From JAFAYN01 sp963733105 (GTDB lineage: Bacteria; Gemmatimonadota; Gemmatimonadetes; Longimicrobiales; Longimicrobiaceae), in the NCBI GenBank assembly GCA_963733105.1, contig CAVTCB010000005.1, positions 434,001-498,000 on the forward strand: a stretch of 64,000 nt of DNA, given 5' to 3'. This document shows, one piece after another, positions 61,808-64,000 of this stretch; the first letter of the stretch is position 1; the number at the start of each line of letters is the position of its first letter. Both the position numbers and the translations under genes were made by a program. Below the pieces are notes generated by a model, which was not told where the DNA came from, did no database searches, and saw nothing but the letters and a program-made list of their open reading frames with translations.

Positions 61808-62626
61808 TCAGTGGGTGCGGGCGCGCACCAGCTCCGCGTAGCGGCCCGGGGTGACGCCCAGGATGCGCTTGAAGTGGCGGTTGAGGTGGCTCTGCGCCGC
61901 GAAGCCGGTGGCGAACGCCGTGCGGGAGATGCTCCACCCCCTGCGGAGCAGCCGCATGGCCCGGGCGATCCGCACCTGCGTCTGGTAGGCGTGCGGCGGG
62001 AGCCCCATCTCGCGCTTGAAGGCGCGCACCAGGTAGAACTTGCTCAGCCCCGCCACCCCGGCCAGCCGGTCCAGCGACACCGTCTCGGCGTAGTGGGCCT
62101 CCAGGTACGCCACCGCCTCCCCCACGGCCCGGCGCTCGCGCCCCGCCGCCATGGGCCGCCGCCCGTTGGCGCTGCGGGCGAGGAGCGCGCCCACCGCGTC
62201 CAGGAGGAGGACCTCCCCCTCCAGCGCCGAGTCGGCGCGGAGGGAGCCGCGCGCCCAGCGCTCGAACGCCTCCACCAGCGGGGCCTCGGTGCTGACCACC
62301 CAGTCGAAGTCGGGGAGGGGGGCGCCGCACCGGTCCGCCCGCTCCGCACCCGCCTCCCGGAGCAGGGCGGGGTCCAGGTTGAGGAGGGCGTACTCCCACC
62401 CCGACGCGCCCACCGAGTGCCCGTAGTGCACCTCCCCCGGCGGGACCACCACCAGGCTCCCCGCCCCCGCCGCGTGGACCTCGCCGCGGCAGTACACCTG
62501 CCCCGCGCCGCCCCGGGCCCACCCCACCTGGAAGGCGTCGTGGGTGTGGCGGGTGGTGGACTCAATGGTCCCGCCCGCCGCCGGGTCGGGTGGCGGCGCC
62601 TCGCCCGCTTCCGCTCTGGTCTGCAT
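61808..62626 (-). CDS. AraC-family transcriptional regulator
   Basis: 272 residues. N-terminal cupin-like sensor (HTHDAFQVGWARGGAGQVYC and VVVPPGEVHYGHSVGASGWE, about 25-85). Two helix-turn-helix motifs at the end: VSLDRLAGVAGLSKFYLVRA (with FKREMGLPPHAY) and ISRTAFATGFAAQSHLNRHF (with KRILGVTPGRYAELVR). Ligand and targets are unknown; the astacin gene downstream on the same strand is the obvious but unproven candidate. ggagg lies 5 bases before the ATG. Confidence 0.94.
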   Translation of the reverse strand: MQTRAEAGEAPPPDPAAGGTIESTTRHTHDAFQVGWARGGAGQVYCRGEVHAAGAGSLVVVPPGEVHYGHSVGASGWEYALLNLDPALLREAGAERADRCGAPLPDFDWVVSTEAPLVEAFERWARGSLRADSALEGEVLLLDAVGALLARSANGRRPMAAGRERRAVGEAVAYLEAHYAETVSLDRLAGVAGLSKFYLVRAFKREMGLPPHAYQTQVRIARAMRLLRRGWSISRTAFATGFAAQSHLNRHFKRILGVTPGRYAELVRARTH

Positions 62627-62978
62627 CCGTCCCTCCGCGCTGGATTCCAGTGCAAATCATGTCGTGTTTTATGCCCGCAAGAAAGCGGCCGGTGCCGGTG
62701 CGGGTGCCGCCGCTCCGTGTCGCCTCCCGTACTCCCCAGTGTCCACCCTGGGGGACGGGTTTTCCGTGTAACCGTTTGTGACGAAAGCTCTTGGAGGCGG
62801 GACACCGGAATCTGCGAGGCGCGGAATCCCAGGAGCGGCGCGGGCTTCCGGGAGCGCGCGGCCCCAGAGCGCATCCGGTGAGCGGGTCCGGCATCCGCCT
62901 TGCAACCCCCGGGGCGAACACGGAGATTAGCACGCGGCGGTTCGGTGCAGTCCAAACCAATCGGGAGGAGATCGGAAC
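62627..62978 (+). other. intergenic region between the AraC and OmpA-family genes
   Basis: 352 bases, divergent. It holds the two Shine-Dalgarno sites at its edges and no repeat-family member. A TTGCAA near 62897 followed by GATTAG about 20 bases on is too widely spaced to call a promoter. Confidence 0.5.
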
Positions 62979-63665
62979 ATGAACAAGTACGCACGGTCCC
63001 TGACGGCGGTGCTCGCCGTCACGACCCTCGGCTCTACGAGCCTGTCCGGCTGCGCTTCCCTGAACAACAAGGAGAAGGGCGCGGTGATCGGCGCCTCCAC
63101 CGGCGCCGCAGTCGGCGCGGCGGTGGGGCGGAACACCGGCTCCACGGCGCGCGGCGCCATCCTGGGCGCCGTCCTGGGCGGCGCGGCGGGCGTCCTCATC
63201 GGGCGGCAGATGGACAAGCAGGCGCAGGAGATCGAGCAGAACGTCGAGGGCGCCACGGTGGAGCGGATCGGCGAGGGGATCGCGGTGAGCTTCGAGTCGG
63301 GGATCCTCTTCCCCTTCAACTCCACCGCGCTGCAGCCGGCCGGGCAGCAGAACCTGCGCAAGCTGGCCGACATCCTGGAGCGCAACCCGGGGAGCCAGGT
63401 GCTGGTGGTGGGCCACACCGACGACGTCGGCGGCGACGCCTTCAACATGGACCTGTCGCAGCGGCGGGCTCAGGCGGCGGCCAGCTACCTCACCTCCAAC
63501 GGCGTGTCGTACGGCCGCATCCGCACCGAGGGGCGGGGCGAGAGCGAGCCGATCGCGAGCAACGCCTCGGACGCCGGGCGGGCGCGGAACCGACGCGTGG
63601 AGGTGGCGATCTTCGCCAGCGAGCAGTACCGGGAGCAGATCCTGCGCGAGAGCCGCAATCCGTAA
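62979..63665 (+). CDS. OmpA-family lipoprotein with glycine zipper (YiaD-like)
   Basis: 228 residues. Lipobox STSLSGCASLN (Cys at 25), then a glycine zipper (GAVIGASTGAAVGAAVGRNT and AILGAVLGGAAGVLIGRQMD, about 32-78) and an OmpA/MotB peptidoglycan-binding domain: GILFPFNSTALQPAGQQNLR, VVGHTDDVGGDAFNMDLSQR, RAQAAASYLTSNGV and RIRTEGRGESEPIASNASD, ending in ARNRRVEVAI. The Asp and Arg that grip meso-DAP are in place. It ties the outer membrane to the wall. Ribosome site gggaggag 8 bases before the ATG. Confidence 0.95.
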   Translation: MNKYARSLTAVLAVTTLGSTSLSGCASLNNKEKGAVIGASTGAAVGAAVGRNTGSTARGAILGAVLGGAAGVLIGRQMDKQAQEIEQNVEGATVERIGEGIAVSFESGILFPFNSTALQPAGQQNLRKLADILERNPGSQVLVVGHTDDVGGDAFNMDLSQRRAQAAASYLTSNGVSYGRIRTEGRGESEPIASNASDAGRARNRRVEVAIFASEQYREQILRESRNP

Positions 63666-63690
63666 GCGTCTCTTCAGCTGGGAACGGGGA

Positions 63691-63724
63691 CGCCCCCGGC
63701 GCCGAGAGGTGCCGGGGGCGTTCT
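63691..63724 (+). terminator. hairpin after the OmpA-family gene
   Basis: cgcccccggc (63691-63700), 10-base loop, gccgggggcg (63711-63720), then ttct. Moderate intrinsic terminator. Confidence 0.7.
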
Positions 63725-63738
63725 GCATGTAGTGGCTT

Positions 63739-63812
63739 CGGGGCCGCTCCGGAGCCCGGCCAAACAGCGGCCGGTCTCCCTCCGTAACGGATCATAGGGG
63801 TACTGCAACGGC
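63739..63812 (+). repeat. dispersed hairpin family B, copy 3
   Basis: Sense strand, 73 bases past the OmpA-family stop and after its terminator. Stem GGAG+CCGGCC with GGCCGG+CTCC around AAACAGC, then tail ggatcataggggtactgc. Confidence 0.8.
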
Positions 63813-64000
63813 GGGCCCTCACCCCCCGGCCCCCTCTCCCGCAGGCGGGAGAGGGGGTGACTCGTTCCCGGGCTGCACGCCGCGTCTCAGCCTCTCGTCG
63901 GGCGAATGAATTCGCTGCAACGACGGCACGAAGTCCGCCTTCGCGGACTGAAAAAGCCCCTCCCCGGCTTGCGGGGGAGGGGTTTGGGGTGGGGGCGCAG
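63813..64000 (+). repeat. two C-rich/G-rich hairpins, family C, to the window edge
   Basis: ccccctctcccgcaggcggg with agagggggtgac (about 63823-63860), and cccctccccggcttgcgggg with gaggggtttggggtgggggc (about 63956-63998). The second matches the copy at 19106 almost base for base. Nothing coding is seen in 63666-64000. Confidence 0.7.

Noticed and set aside
1..64000. tRNA, rRNA and other standard RNA genes
   Set aside because: I looked for cloverleaf T-loop patterns (ggttcgaatcc-like) and rRNA cores and found none in a manual reading; a covariance search would settle this.

Overview
The window is a 64 kb piece of a very GC-rich (about 70 %) chromosome of a Gram-negative, flagellated bacterium. 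The gene content points to Gemmatimonadota, Longimicrobium-like: a SusC/SusD pair without a classical polysaccharide locus, very many lipoboxes, an LpxR-type outer-membrane enzyme, a FliL-M-N-O/P block, many GTG/TTG starts, and two families of dispersed intergenic elements. The taxonomic call is inference from memory of such genomes, not a computed match. I saw no rRNA, tRNA, CRISPR array, insertion sequence or prophage.

Layout. 1-7.4 kb: 5' part of hrpB, a modular protein that looks like a deaminase toxin, a DinB/YfiT hydrolase, two lipoproteins (one an M28 peptidase), a zinc-ribbon membrane protein. 7.5-13.3 kb: housekeeping and stress genes (lpxR-like, msrB, GNAT, osmC, pentapeptide protein, apaG, mreB, apt). 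13.4-15.6 kb: L,D-transpeptidase, a small protein, and a lower-GC HEPN/nucleotidyltransferase pair. 15.9-19.0 kb: fliL-fliM-fliN-fliOP, the last a gene fusion. 19.4-26.2 kb: small conserved proteins, GNAT, a multicopper oxidase, an EF-hand protein, a frameshifted Fe(2+)-trafficking gene, a class A beta-lactamase-like lipoprotein. 26.3-32.6 kb: a 1912-residue dockerin/Ig-repeat surface protein and an upstream cohesin-like protein. 32.8-37.1 kb: lipoprotein, RsbRD-type histidine kinase, twice-frameshifted glycogen phosphorylase.

37.2-56.0 kb reads as a cell-wall salvage locus: SusC/SusD import, a DigH-type glycosidase, NamZ (DUF1343), NagZ (GH3), an AmiE/YbbE-type serine hydrolase, glucosamine-6-phosphate deaminase fused to a PIG-L deacetylase, a BadF-type amino-sugar kinase and a D-aminoacylase. 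NamZ, NagZ and AmiE are the partners that sit together in Bacillus subtilis for MurNAc-peptide recycling. 56.1-56.7 kb holds a tandem pair of small secreted six-cysteine peptides with a CS-alpha-beta (defensin-like) cysteine pattern and a good promoter. 56.8-63.7 kb: HAF/Ig lipoprotein, RecQ with a Tudor-like C-terminus, an astacin metalloprotease, an AraC regulator and an OmpA-family lipoprotein.

The most unusual non-coding signal is a roughly 133-base element present five times in full and once truncated. Every copy starts 3-30 bases after a stop codon, in the same orientation relative to that gene, and its stems change by compensating substitutions between copies: a covarying 3'-UTR RNA. 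A second, shorter family shares one hairpin module with it and shows the same sense-strand, post-stop placement. Seven single-base-type indels break five otherwise conserved genes, so the sequence may carry residual indel errors.
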